From NCBI RefSeq assembly GCF_004379255.2, contig NC_056050.1, positions 11,531,410-11,595,409 of the forward strand: DNA of 64,000 bases. Direction: 5' to 3'. The stretch is from Salvia splendens. Taxonomy: Eukaryota; Streptophyta; Magnoliopsida; Lamiales; Lamiaceae. The translations under genes were made by a program, and so were the position numbers. Every line of letters starts with the position of its first letter. Position 1 is the first letter of the stretch. Under the pieces are notes generated by a model that saw only the letters and a list, made by a program, of their open reading frames with translations, made no database searches and was not told the origin of the DNA. Shown one piece after another: positions 11,282-22,242 of this stretch.

Positions 11282-13172
11282 GCGAGAACTCGCCTAGCCG
11301 AGAGAGGTTCCATCGCGGGACGTCTGGCACTCCTGAGACAATTGGGGTGTCGAGGATTTGCGTGATCATGTGAGGAGGGAGACTGGCTTGGTCCTGAAGG
11401 AGTCGGAGTTTGGCCTCATCCCACGTCCCTTCCCTAATGAAATCCGAGACCATGGTTGAAGAGGCACCCCTGTCATCAAGGCAGGACCCCCTAATAGCGA
11501 TGTTACCCAGCCAAAAGTCGTCCCAAAAATAGATCTCTCCTTGCCCCACCACCCTTCAGAAGCCTCTTCCAGGTTGGACTATGATTTCCGAAATCCTTAG
11601 CCGCAAGGGGGGACGTGGTGGAGCAATATTTAACCTTCATGTATTTTGCCCAGAGGGAGCTTTGCTCGCGAAAACGCCACCACAATTTAATGTTAAAGGC
11701 TCGGAGAACCTCCCTGAATTTGCGAACGCCGAGTCCCCCTACTCCGTCGGGAGACAAATTTGGTCCCACCCAATCCAATGCGTTCTTCTCTTCGCACTCG
11801 TTGTTCCCCAGAAGAACCAAGCCAATTGCTGGTCCAGTTGCTTGAGGGCACCGACTGTTGGTTCAATGGCTTGGAAGATATGGAGAGGCACTGCCTCGAG
11901 GGTGCTTTTAATTAGTGTGAGCCTTCCTCCAAATGAGAGGTGTCGGTGCGCCAACCCTGAGATTCTTGCCCCGATCTTTTCTCGGAGGAACATAAACGTA
12001 TTTGTACGCTTGACACTCCGGTAAATTGGAATCCCCAAGTATAGGAAAGGGAAGTTACCTCGAGTGAAGCCTCCTTCCGTTTGAATTAAAGACGCTATGC
12101 CATCATGCTTTTCGGCAATGTAGAAGTTGCTCTTTGCGAGGTTAATTTGCTGCCCCGAGACCTCTGTATAATCTTCCAGAGATGCTCTAAGCTCACGTAG
12201 GGGGTTCGCAGCCGCTTGGGTAAATATGATGATATCGCCGGCATAGGCGAGGTGGCTGATCTCCAAGCAGCGTCGGGTGGCCTAGTATACCATTTCTTTG
12301 CATCCCAGAATAAGCTTATCGAGCGACCGTGAGAGGTAGTCCGCAGCAATCACAAAGAGAGCCGGGGATATAGGGTCGCCTTGTCTTAAACCCCTTGTTG
12401 ATTTGAAGAAACCCGAGGGAACCCCATTAATGAGAACTGAGAACCAGCAGCGACTTACACATCTCTCAACCATATCAATTGCCCATTCGATGGAGAATCT
12501 TAAGAAGAAAAGGCCATTGGACTCGGTCGTAGGCCTTGGCCATGTCGATCTTGACTGCAACATTTGGGACTGGGGCGCGTCTCGGGAGCTCGTGTAGCAT
12601 TTCCTGAGCAAGAAAGACATTATCATTCAGCAGTCGTCCCTTTACAAACCAGCTCTGATTTGGGGCGATAACCCGTGGGAGGATCGGGGTGAGCCTTTTC
12701 GTGAGGACCTATGTAAGGGTTTTATTGAAGACGTTGCATAGGCTGATGGGGCGGTAGTCTCCCCAAGTACTCGGCGAAGGTTTCTTAGGGATGAGGACAA
12801 TGCTTGTTGCCGTGACACTTCGGGGAAGAAAAGGCCCCTTGGAAGAATTGCCTAGTGGCTGCGGCCACGTCCTGTCCCACAATGCCCCAGCATGCTTGAA
12901 AAAAGGTAGCGGAGAATCCATCCGGACCTGGTGCGCTGTCCCCCGAGATATCAAAGACGGCCCGTTTGATCTCATCCGCATCCGGTGGTATTGAGAGCTC
13001 GGTTCGGTTCGGTTCCGTTGGATTCTACTTAGGTCCGGTTCCATGAGAGCTACTGGTTCGTGAGTTTGATCTCTCTTCTTCATCCGTGAGTTCGCGACCA
13101 TCCGCACTAATTTTATGAATGCGCATCCGGATTCTCTTCTGCTTGACCCAACTCTGATAAAATCTGGTGTTC
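11282..13172 (-). pseudogene. LINE ORF2 fragment with reverse transcriptase, decayed
   Basis: Minus-strand ORF2 remnant covering the RT palm to the post-RT linker. Motifs include APGPDGF-like sequence (about 12900-12930, frame broken), NQSGL/F-KGRLLNDN (about 12620-12660), GLRQGDPISPALFVIAADYL (about 12330-12390) and ISHLAYAGDIIIFT (about 12220-12260). The last is the catalytic YADD box changed to YAGD, which alone would inactivate it. Several frameshifts and stops are present. LINE homology stops near 13172, in the segment between endonuclease and RT, so this copy lacks the endonuclease, as in ordinary 5' truncation. Confidence 0.85.
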
Positions 13173-14400
13173 CAAATATTAATTGAGTTTTAGTAGAGGA
13201 TAGATAGTCTGTGAGTGTTTTCCCCGTGATCGATATCCGGTACTGACCTTTAGCTATACTATTCCTACTCTGTATACTTGCAGATATTTATAGTGCTAAT
13301 AAAAAGTTAATCAGTGTGGTATAGCACTGAATGGATCTAACAGCAAGACGTGTCTATATGCTATCTACTAAAAGACTAGGTCTTGATAAACTACTATTTC
13401 TTAATCTACATAAGTTAGCATTGAGCATACGGTATTGATTATGCAGTACTTTGACTTATCTAATGGTACGGGTTTTTCGCAACCCAATAATCTTGATATA
13501 TTGGGTAGTGGTGATTAATATCTAGCTGTGCTAAGATTGCTATTGTGTTGAATCGTGAGCGAGGTGAGTCTCGTTTGATTATGTCCTCAAGAGGAGCTCG
13601 AACAAGGTTTTATTATTCGGAAACTGGCCAGTTGGAATTAAATTATTCCATGAATAATAAATAAGTGTTTCTTGCTAAGTCCACCCTTGGAATAAATAAG
13701 ATGTTGATTAATTAAGTCCATAGCAGACATTAATCAATTAATGGACATTTATATCTTAAGCACGAAAAATAAACAATAAACAAAATGGAAACTCGGATTA
13801 CTTGTAATTTCGGATTTGGATAGGCAGTGCAATATTACTTCTGTAGTGGCTGCTCGTAATATTCCAATATAAGCTTATATTAAATTGTGAGTTCAATTTA
13901 ATTAGTAAAAGCTAATTGGGTGAGGCCATATTCAAAACCTTCCATAGATCCCTGACTGAGCACAATATGAACTTAATATAAATAGGAGAATAAATGAGAC
14001 AGAAAATACAATTAGTTTCATTAGGAATTTTCGTCCCCCTCTCTCTCTTAGATGAGCTCGAAAATTCTCTCAGCTCTCCTCCTTGAGATTTTTTTGTCTT
14101 CTTTATTCAAGTCCTAGTATTTTGATAAGATCATCCCACACTGATTTCGGAATACAGTTCGGGAACCAATTAGAAGATATGTGGTCTAGTATTGAAGATC
14201 ATTGTGGAGAAGGCGCAAGCAATCGGCGATTCTTTGGAGAATCAAATCGGTAACCTTAAACCGTAGAAATCATGTTCTAGGATTTATTTTTTTTAAGCAT
14301 GCAATTATTTGTTTAACATGTGAATTGATTAATCGCATAATCGGTCAAATAGATCTTATCCGATTTATTTGTTTGTACAAGTCTTCCGCTGTGCAAGGGG
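13173..14400. repeat. AT-rich non-coding block, LTR-like, unassigned
   Basis: No coding sequence seen. The block contains a leader-like stretch and ends with cttccgctgtgcaag (about 14383-14396), resembling the inner end of some plant Ty1/copia LTRs, but no primer binding site follows and no clear terminal dinucleotides or target duplication were found. It recurs at 49999-51223. A solo or rearranged copia-type LTR is possible; this is a weak call. Confidence 0.3.
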
Positions 14401-14978
14401 CACTAAACCCTATCAGTCGGCAGTAAGGACGGATGGTAACAATCAGATATACCTTATAGCATGGGCAGTGGTACAAGTTGAGAATGAGGTGTGCTGGAGT
14501 TGGTTCATTAACATTTTGGTTCAGGAGTTGAACTTGGAAGAAGGAGTGAGAATTACAATCATAAGTGACCAGCAAAAGGTATATTGTAAATTCTTGACAT
14601 ATATATACTAATTGCCATAAAACAGTTAAAACTTACACTTTAACAATCTAAATTTTGATGAGAAGGATTTGTGAATATAGTCAAGGATCTTCTTCCAATG
14701 GCTGAGGATAGTAACTGTACGAAGCATATTTATGCAAATTGGAAGAACACTCAGAAAGGCCTAGCATTGAAGCAGTTTTTTCTGGAAGCTGTTATAAGCA
14801 CATATATGGAGAAGTATAATTAAGCGCCAAGGGTTAGAGAAGGATGATGGGAAGGCTTATGTTGATTTGATAGACAAGAACCCTAGCAGATTCTGTAATG
14901 CCTTTCTCACTCCAATTCAATGCTCTGAGTGCACAAAAGCTCATACTTTGAAATACCTAACAATATTTTCTCCTTCTA
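14401..14978 (+). pseudogene. MULE (Mutator-like) transposase relic
   Basis: Encodes a fragment matching the MULE transposase catalytic region: AVRTDGNNQIYLIAWAVVQ then WSWFINIL and ITIISDQQK (14420-14578), followed by a second block LLPMAEDSNCTKHIYANW, continuing to DLIDKNPSRFCNAF (14666-14920). Such transposases cut and rejoin Mutator-family DNA elements in the nucleus. Homology stops exactly at a GT at 14579 and resumes just after an AG at 14665, an 87-base gap that looks like a small intron, although the join is one base out of frame. A further frameshift (ataattaag near 14818) is repaired in the duplicate at 51224. No terminal inverted repeats were found. Confidence 0.75.
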
Positions 14979-15092
14979 CTTAAACTCCTTAAAACAAGAG
15001 TGCACAAAAGCTCGTACTGTGCCAGAAATGGGTCATCTTTCTTGAGACGGTGGGAGTATTTTTTTTGCCTCTAATATCAAAAATTAATCCTA

Positions 15093-15324
15093 CCTCCGTC
15101 CACAAAAATAGAATAATTTTACCATTTTGGGTTGTCCACTAAAATTAGACCAATTTCAAATATGGAAAGTTTTAAACAAATGATAACCTTACACAGCATT
15201 CTAAATATGGACCCCACAATTCAGTAATGCTACTTCCACTACCTTTTTACCTCTCTTTTATTTTACCAATTGCATATTAAAACTTGTGTCATTTACAACT
15301 TTGTCTATTTTATATGGACGGAAG
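15093..15324. mobile_element. Stowaway-like MITE
   Basis: A 232 bp non-coding element flanked by TA on both sides (15091-15092, 15325-15326). The left end CCTCCGTCCACAAAAATAGA and the reverse complement of the right end, CTTCCGTCCATATAAAATAGA, form an imperfect terminal inverted repeat that matches the CTCCCTCCGTCC signature of Stowaway (Tc1/mariner-derived) MITEs. A copy sits at 51917-52147 in the segmental duplicate. Confidence 0.8.
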
Positions 15325-15569
15325 TAGCATTTTAATAAATAATGACCATAGCGTCAAAATAACATGTTTACATAGTGATTTATGGTGTGTCTCGTAGGGA
15401 TGTACTTCAAAATCATATTTTAAGTTCACAACTTCCCACCAATATAGGCCATTGGATTTCAGTTACGGACGCACATGATTGTGCCACGTCACTCGCTTGG
15501 AATTTCATGTAATATTCATATTTTCATATACGAAGGGTAAGTTTGGAATGTACATATACATTAGTTATT

Positions 15570-18500
15570 TGTCACGACCGCCCATACTAGGGTTACTACA
15601 AACGCGGCGATCGTGATACAACATGCAAGGATAGCGTTTTATTTGAAAACTTAATTAACTTAAAAGAATGAAAAACATTTTGGTTTAAAGAAGTTTAAAG
15701 TTATAACTTTTCTATTAAATAAAAACGACTCTTAATAAATACCTTTAAAAGAAAGCAGCGGAGAAAATTAATTATTAAAAACCCAATCAATTTCTAAGAA
15801 AAACATTTACGCGGGAAACATCATTTTCAAGTAGCATTGTAGATACTCGTTTAAAACTTAACACAACCAAACATACTCAAACATAGTACGGAAAAGATTT
15901 AAGTATTGGAACATAGTTCAAGATATAGCAGCGGAAATAAGGTTTAAAGAGAGTCAAGGATAACGCTTATATATGAAGACACAACGCATCGTAAGGCCAA
16001 CTCAACATCCTCCGCAACATCCCGCTCAACCTACACATAAGAAAAAATATGCAGGGCTGAGTACTTGTTGTACTCAATGGGCTTATGCCGAAAACAGTTT
16101 ATATTAGTTATGTCATCCATACCAGTGATCTCGAGTTTTATATGTAGTAAGAAATATCACGAGAGCACAAAAACATTTCAAGTCTGGCCACACAATTTAT
16201 CTCCCCACTTTTCACATCATTCCATCAATCACAATCAACATATCACAGTGCGACGAAAGTGTGGCCACACTATTCGCCCACGAGACCGGCCTACTAGCAA
16301 GGACGGCTCACGATCCCACCAGTGTACACAGCCTGATAGGGTCAGACCCGAATTCGTTTCACAACACAACCATATAGCCTAACGGAACAAGCTCAGACGA
16401 ACTAGGCATCAGGCAACAATCTCACAAACAAAATAACATGGCATGACATAACAGTTAAACCACCCTTATAACACCACATCGTATTTTCAGAAAATAAAGA
16501 GATTTGAAAAGAAAGCCCACCTCGATTCCTTAACAACACAATTCCAACTTATGCAACTCTCGTTCCTTGAGCTCACGTATACTCAATCACACTTGCCAAC
16601 GACACCACAATCAGCTTTCCATAAACTTATGTTATCATGCATGTCCTATTGTTCCTTTTTATCGTTTCCCTTAAATTACCCATCCACTCATTCATCGACA
16701 TAAGGAAAAACATGCCATAATATTTCTCAACGTGTCACACAAAATCACGTCATAGGATACTTTCCCAAATCATACATGCATCATATAGTTCATCAAACTT
16801 AGCAACAAGTGATATTTTCTCATAACAACAAAACTGACAGAACTGCGCGGTTGGTTTGTAAAAATCACCAAAACTTCATCCGACCTCATATGAAGCTAAA
16901 ATTTGGTCACAACACAGTAGACACATTCAGGTTCATTCAGTTAAAGTTTCACACTCAAATCATGGCATTTGGTCAGTCAAAACATTTATACAACTCTCTG
17001 GTCGGAACATAAAAATTCTGGCAGCATTGCGCAGTTCATTTGAAAAATTCACCATAAATTCATCCGATGTCCAATGAGGCTGAAATTTTTACACGACTCA
17101 GAAGACACTTCAAATGTTTATTTAGTTCAAGAATCACATCAAATGGGGGTCATTTGGTCGGTCAAACATAATACAAAACTTTCTGGGAGAGAACACAAGT
17201 TTCTGGCAGAATAGCGCAGTCAACTTCAAACATTTATTAAAAATCCATTTTTTGACAAAAAGGGCTGAAATTCACACGAGACACAGAAAACAACAGAAGC
17301 TGCTGTTTGAACTTCACAGATTTCACAACAGTAATTCGATCGTTTGATAGGTCAATTACACAAATTCGAATTTAGGGTTTCTTCCTCTATCATCCAAATA
17401 CAATTTTTCATGCTTATAACACAAAATCATGCTCAAAAAGGTTCTCATAATCATGTTTGCACATAAACTCACATCATTCACCAAAGATTCAAATCAAATT
17501 TCACATAAACTCAATCAAAATCGCATAATTATCAAAGTTCTCATGCAAACACACTTTCCCACCGATTAATTTTGCGATCTATCAATCCTACACTCACTAT
17601 ATGCATGAAGGGATCAAGAATAAGGTTCCAATGAAGGAGATGAGAAGAAAATCTTAGTTATACCTTCTTGAATCAAGAAAAATGAACGGTAGAAACAAGC
17701 GTTGGCACGATTCGTCGGGAACTCTTGAAAATCCACTCCAATTGGTGCAAGAACAAGGATTGAAGGAGAGTTTTTGGAGAGAATGTAGAGAGGGAGGGGG
17801 AAATCGTGTGGGGGAGGGAGAAGGAGAAAGGAGGCGTGTGATTTTTGGGGGCTAGGGTTAGGGTTTTAATTATTTAAGGTTTAGGTTAAATCCCCCCACT
17901 AAATTAGAATAATTAAATTGTGGGAGAATGAAATGGAGGTAAATTCCCACAATAAAATATAAAGTAGGCGTGTATTTTGGTGCATGAAGGAAATAAATAT
18001 TAAATCCTCAATTAAATGGGAATAAGATTTAAATTTGGTAATTCTTTTTTTTCATAGGAAAAGACTCCCATAAAAATAGGTAACCAATAAATTAATATCC
18101 ACAAGGAAAATAAAAGCATATGGGCGTGTGGGATGGAGAACAAAATAAAAGGAAAATATTCACTTCCCCAATGGATTAGACATAGGTATTAATTTGACAC
18201 ATATTTGAATAGAAGGAATTCCACAAAATAGGAAATAAATATATTATCCTCCACAATAAGGGAGGGCAGAAAATTGGCTTTAGTTGCCACAAGGAAATAA
18301 TTCAAATCCTAATTTAATTAGGGTGAGGAAACAAAGTGTGGCATGATTTAATTGGATTCAAAATTAAAAGAAGGGAATCAACAAGGCACCAATTAAATCA
18401 AAGAAAATAATTCATCCTCCTAATTAAAATAGGGGATTTTCGAAACTCACAACATTAGGCTAGGATTCGAATTTCATGTAGCACAAAATAGGGATAATTC

Positions 18501-18805
18501 GATTTGGATTTAATTTGGATAAATATCCCAAAACAATCAATTAAATCCAAGAAGAAAATATTTCCAATAATTGAAGGGGCCGAAAATTCCCAATGAATTT
18601 GGCTAGAACAAAATGCATGATCTCATTTAATTAATTCCCCACATTGTAACATATAGTGTATATATAACATTTCATTCCACATCGCTCATGACAATTATTT
18701 CACATAATCAACTCAATCACTTGGGAACGAATAATCTCATAAAAGAAAATTTTCCACTCGCCATCCTTATTACAACAAAAGTCACAAAATTTTTGTGGTG
18801 TTACA
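15570..18805 (-). repeat. 3' LTR of truncated chromovirus (LTR1)
   Basis: Plus-strand ends are tgtcacgaccgcc and ggtgttaca, an inverted TGT...ACA pair, spanning 3,236 bp. It sits downstream of chromodomain coding sequence on the minus strand, with a polypurine tract at its boundary, so it is a 3' LTR. It is non-coding and AT-rich, especially 17880-18800, with repeated aattaaat-type stretches. It carries small private changes: loss of about 16 bases near 16340 and a scrambled segment near 17290-17350. Same left flank as LTR2 (52396). Confidence 0.85.
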
Positions 18806-18817
18806 TCCTTCCCCTCT
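18806..18817 (-). other. Polypurine tract of chromovirus
   Basis: Minus-strand AGAGGGGAAGGA lies directly before the LTR start TGTAACACC. This is the expected primer for plus-strand DNA synthesis and fixes the LTR boundary. Confidence 0.75.
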
Positions 18818-18850
18818 TGACAGAAATTTCGTCCCGAAATTTTGATCGTC

Positions 18851-20157
18851 TCACATAAACAACTCGGGGTACTTTTCTTTCATTCTATCTTCTAATTCCC
18901 ATGTGGCTTCCTCGGAGCCATGTTGTTTCCACAACACCTTCACGGATGCTATTGACTTGTTTCGCAACTCTTGTACCTTCCGATATAGGATTGCCTCGGG
19001 CCTTTCCTCGTAGCTCATGTCGGGGGTTAGGATCACTTCCTCTTGATGAATCACATGCTTGGGGTCGAACACGTACTTGCGTAACTGTGACACATGGAAC
19101 ACGTTGTGCACGTTCCCAAAGCTGGGAGGTAACGCCAAGCGGTAAGCTACAGGACCTACTTCATCGATAATCTCGTACGGTCCTACAAAACGCGGTTGCA
19201 GCTTGCCTTTCACTCCAAACCTCACAACTCCTCTCGTCGGGGATACTTTCAAGAACACTTTGTCACCAACGTCGAATTTGATTTCCGTTCGACGCACGTC
19301 AGCATACGACTTCGGCCTATCTTGAGCTTCCTTGATCCTTGCGCGGATTTGATGCACAATTTTGGTCATCTCCTTTAGCGTCGGGTCCTAACATCTTCTC
19401 TCGCCAACTTCATCCCAACAGAGTGGGGATTGACACTTCCTGCCATACAAGGCTTCATACGGAGCCATATCGATCGTCACTTGGTAGCTATTGTTGTAGA
19501 TGAATTTAACCAACGGTAGAACAGTTTCATAACTTTCCCCTTGATCTAATACAACGGCTCGCAGCATATCCTCAAGCGTTTGAATCGTCCTCCCTGACTG
19601 TCCGTCCGATTGCGGGTGATAAGCAATCCTGAAGTTCAGTTGTGTGCCCAATTCACGTTGCAAACTCATCCAAAACTTTGATGTGAACTTTGTATCACGG
19701 TCGGACACGATAGTCTTTGGCACCCCATGCAAACGCACAATCTCATTCACGAACACTTTTGCTAACTTGTCCGCGCCATAAGTAATTCGAATTGGTAAAA
19801 AGTGCGCGCTTTTCGTTAGTCGATCGATGATCACCCAAATCGCAGTGTTGCCCTTTTGTGACTTCGGCAAACCCGTCACGAAATCCATAGTTAGATGCTC
19901 CCACTTCCATTCAGGAATTTCGAGTGGTTGCAACTTCCCATATGGCCGTTGGTGTAAGGCCTTCACTTGTTGGCATGCTAGACATCGTTCCACATATGAC
20001 GCTACGTCTCCTTTCATTCCATTCCACCAAAAACGTTGCTTCAAATCTCGATACATCTTCGTGCTTCCGGGGTGTGCAGTGTAAGGCGTATCGTGCGCTT
20101 CACTCAAAATCTCATCTTTTAGCGTCTCATCGCTCGGCACACACAATCGCCCATCGG
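18851..20157 (-). pseudogene. Chromovirus integrase C-part and chromodomain, truncated
   Basis: Minus-strand remnant of Ty3/gypsy pol. Segment 19388-20157 holds integrase: the zinc-binding H-H-C-C region ([11 protein letters not shown] ... CLACQQ), then the catalytic core with MDFVTG and VSDRDTKF. The third catalytic position reads [10 protein letters not shown], with Gly where the DDE glutamate belongs. Segment 18851-19369 encodes the C-terminal extension ending in a chromodomain-like stretch (RPEAILYRKVQEL ... WKQHGSEEATWELED), which in chromoviruses directs insertion to heterochromatin. A TAG near 19388 separates the two parts. The element is cut at 20157 by a LINE ORF1 fragment; RT and RNase H are missing. 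Confidence 0.88.
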
Positions 20158-21245
20158 TCGCGCTTGGGGGGATGGGGTGCGTGGTGGGAGCCTCAACACC
20201 GCACAACACCCACAAGGCCGACCCAATCCCACTTGACGCCGGCAAGGTCACGCCTTTGGGGACAACCGGAGACATTGAAGGTACCCCTTATCTCTCCTTT
20301 ACCGATGTAGAAATGGAATTTCTCTCGGAGAAACTAGGACTAGCCATTGTTGGGAAGTTTTCCCATTCACTCCCCTCTAGTTCCCAAATTCAAAAAAGCT
20401 TAGGGTGTATGGGGCTAGTTGGTTCCTTCACTTGGAAATACTTGAACGCCAAGCACATCCTACTTCAATTCCAAGCTATGGCTGACTATGCTAAGGTCTT
20501 AATTGGACCTAATGGGAGTCCGGTTTGGTTTGTTGACATTCACCCAATGAGGGTGTTCAAGTGGGAGCCGGACTTTGATACGTTCTTCGAGTCGCCGATA
20601 GTTGTCGTGTGGTGCAATATCATGGGAGTTCCGGCTCACCTCTTTGAGGTATCGGCCCTCATGGATATCGGGAAGCTTCTAGGCAAGCCGCTACAAGTGG
20701 ACCATGCCACAATCAACCAAACTCGGCTTTCCTTTGCTAGGATTTTTGTCAAAATCGATATCTCCAACCCACCGACGGAGGAGATTATACTAAGCATCCT
20801 AGGCAAAGAATCAAGAAAAAAAGTGGCATGGGAACGTATCCCGCTGTTTTGCGTGAATTGTAAACATGTTGGACACGTCATTGATAAGTGTCATGCGTTG
20901 GGAAGGAAGGGTCGTCTTAGAAGTAAGGATTACCGAACACCAACAAAGGTGCAGCACCCTAACCATGACCCCAAGATCATCCACCCTGAACGGCTCCCAA
21001 AGGAGGCGAATAGGGTTGGCACTTCACCGAGCATTGATCACACGAACAAGGAGAAAGATAATGGCAACCAAAAGAAGGACAAGGAGGGTGTTATGGACGC
21101 CCAACCGTTGGTCCCAAGAGCGCCCTTTGAGAGGCAACCTAGTGTGGACGAGGATGGGTTTCAATTGGTGTCAAGGAAGAGGAAAGGCAAGGAACATAGG
21201 GGAGACATGCATTCCAAAGCTCCAAATCTCGACAATTTACGCTTT
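20158..21245 (+). pseudogene. LINE ORF1 fragment (DUF4283-type + CCHC), 3'-truncated
   Basis: Plus-strand ORF1 piece inserted in the chromovirus integrase. It is open from 20172 and begins inside the linker region (GCVVGASTPHNTHK). It contains the full DUF4283-type domain and the knuckle CVNCKHVGHVIDKC, then stops short after the conserved SRKRKGK region at NLDNL, where a minus-strand LINE tail is joined. The final RFCF residues come from that tail. The same junction is found at 33860-33885, so the composite predates one of the two loci. Confidence 0.8.
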
Positions 21246-21510
21246 TGTTTTTAGATAAACACCCCAAGGGGTGAAGGGTTGAGGCGGACCCACACCTGTG
21301 CATTACCAGATACCATTGCAACACCCAACCCAACACCGAGTCGCCAAAAAGTGACGACTCGCCACGACAATTAGAGCACAACAAGGGCCTCCCTACCAAC
21401 TAGAGTGGTCATCTATATACTCTTAAAACTCTATTACAATTTTATTGATGCAGCCTCTGCATCCCCAAAACCTTAGTCCATCTCCTAATTAAGGCCCACA
21501 ATAGGGATGC
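21246..21510 (-). repeat. 3' tail of an ORF1-only LINE, minus strand
   Basis: Contains the family 3' UTR in reverse: A-rich end at 21242-21253, stem-loop at 21260-21273, then the conserved cctcgttgtactctaatt and gactcggtg segments (both in reverse) and the last codons of ORF1 (near 21492-21510). Everything upstream of that in the LINE is absent. It matches 33873-34139 closely. Confidence 0.8.
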
Positions 21511-21984
21511 TGAATTCAAAATCAGCATCATGTGCTATCCCCACCCAAATCGGCAAGGATGAAGACAAGAGGGACCATGCCTCCGACGGCCGGCCGCCGG
21601 AGTGCCGGCCGGAAAACCTGGTCCCGCCGGCGAATGCTTGGAAGGAGGGTTAAAACTTGTTCACGCTTGGGGGGATAGGGTGCGTGGTGGGAGCCTCAAC
21701 ACCGCACCACACCCACAAGGCCGACCCAATCCCACTTGACGCCGGCAAGGTCACACCTTTGGGGACAGCCAGAGACATTGAAGGTACCCCTTATCTCTCC
21801 TTTACCGATGTAGAAACGGAATTTCTCTCGGAGAAACTAGGACTAGCCATTGTTGGGAAGTTTTCCCATTCACTCCCCCTAGTTCCCAAATTCAAAAAAG
21901 CTTAGGGTGTATGGGGCTAGTTGGTTCCTTCACTTGGAAATACTTGAACGCCAAGCACATTCTACTTCAATTCCAAGCTATGGC
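21511..21984 (+). pseudogene. LINE ORF1 fragment, middle part
   Basis: Plus-strand ORF1 piece covering the linker with ENLVPPANAWK and the start of the DUF4283-type domain (TEFLSEKLGLAIVGKFSHS, within 21657-21905). A stop follows the AWKEG segment, and a small deletion in the serine-rich segment near 21883 shifts the frame. It ends within the sequence for FQAMA, where the autonomous minus-strand LINE inserted by its poly(A) end at 21985. Confidence 0.75.
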
Positions 21985-22004
21985 TTTATTTTTTTTTAAT
22001 CAAA

Positions 22005-22017
22005 CACCTTCACGGTG
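22005..22017 (-). other. 3'-terminal stem-loop of autonomous LINE
   Basis: On the minus strand CACC-gtgaa-GGTG precedes poly(A). Identical hairpins close the LINEs at 39301-39313 and 42516-42528 (minus); a weaker TACC-gtgat-GGTG form is at 35935-35947 (plus). It is the counterpart of the hairpin in ORF1-only elements. Confidence 0.5.
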
Positions 22018-22242
22018 GAGGGTTCGTGGGTCCCTCATCCATATATATCAACAAAAAGCCATTACTTGATTACAAGAGGACCAATCTTTCTAAAGCTAGA
22101 GTGACAAAAACAATTTACACCACACCCTATTACAAAAACACCACAAGAGTAAATAGGGGTCAATCCGGGGATGGACCGACACCCACATACTCTACGGCGT
22201 CCGGTACAAAGCAAGATCGGTGACCACTTTCCGTGCCTCGTG

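Larger units (their letters stand above)
7539..11908. repeat. Tandem duplication, copy 2 (4,370 bp)
   Basis: Second unit, abutting the first with no spacer. It ends where LINE ORF2 sequence continues uninterrupted (gagggtgctttt then aattagtgtgagcc), so the right flank of this copy is the ancestral one and the left flank of copy 1 is the ancestral one, as expected of an in-situ head-to-tail duplication. Confidence 0.95.
11282..20157. repeat. Segmental duplication, copy 1 (about 8.9 kb)
   Basis: The order LINE ORF2, AT-rich LTR-like block, MULE relic, Stowaway-like MITE, chromovirus LTR, chromodomain, integrase is repeated with the same breakpoints at 48063-57018. Shared junctions between unrelated elements show this is one duplicated DNA block and not parallel insertions. 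Copy 1 is interrupted on the left by the ORF1-only LINE (11281) and on the right by another ORF1 fragment (20158). Confidence 0.9.

Noticed and set aside
16809..17012. Conserved small ORF in three LTRs (also 53600-53836 and 62760-62996)
   Set aside because: It lies in the middle of chromovirus LTRs. Similarity follows from LTR homology, and no domain or codon signal was seen.
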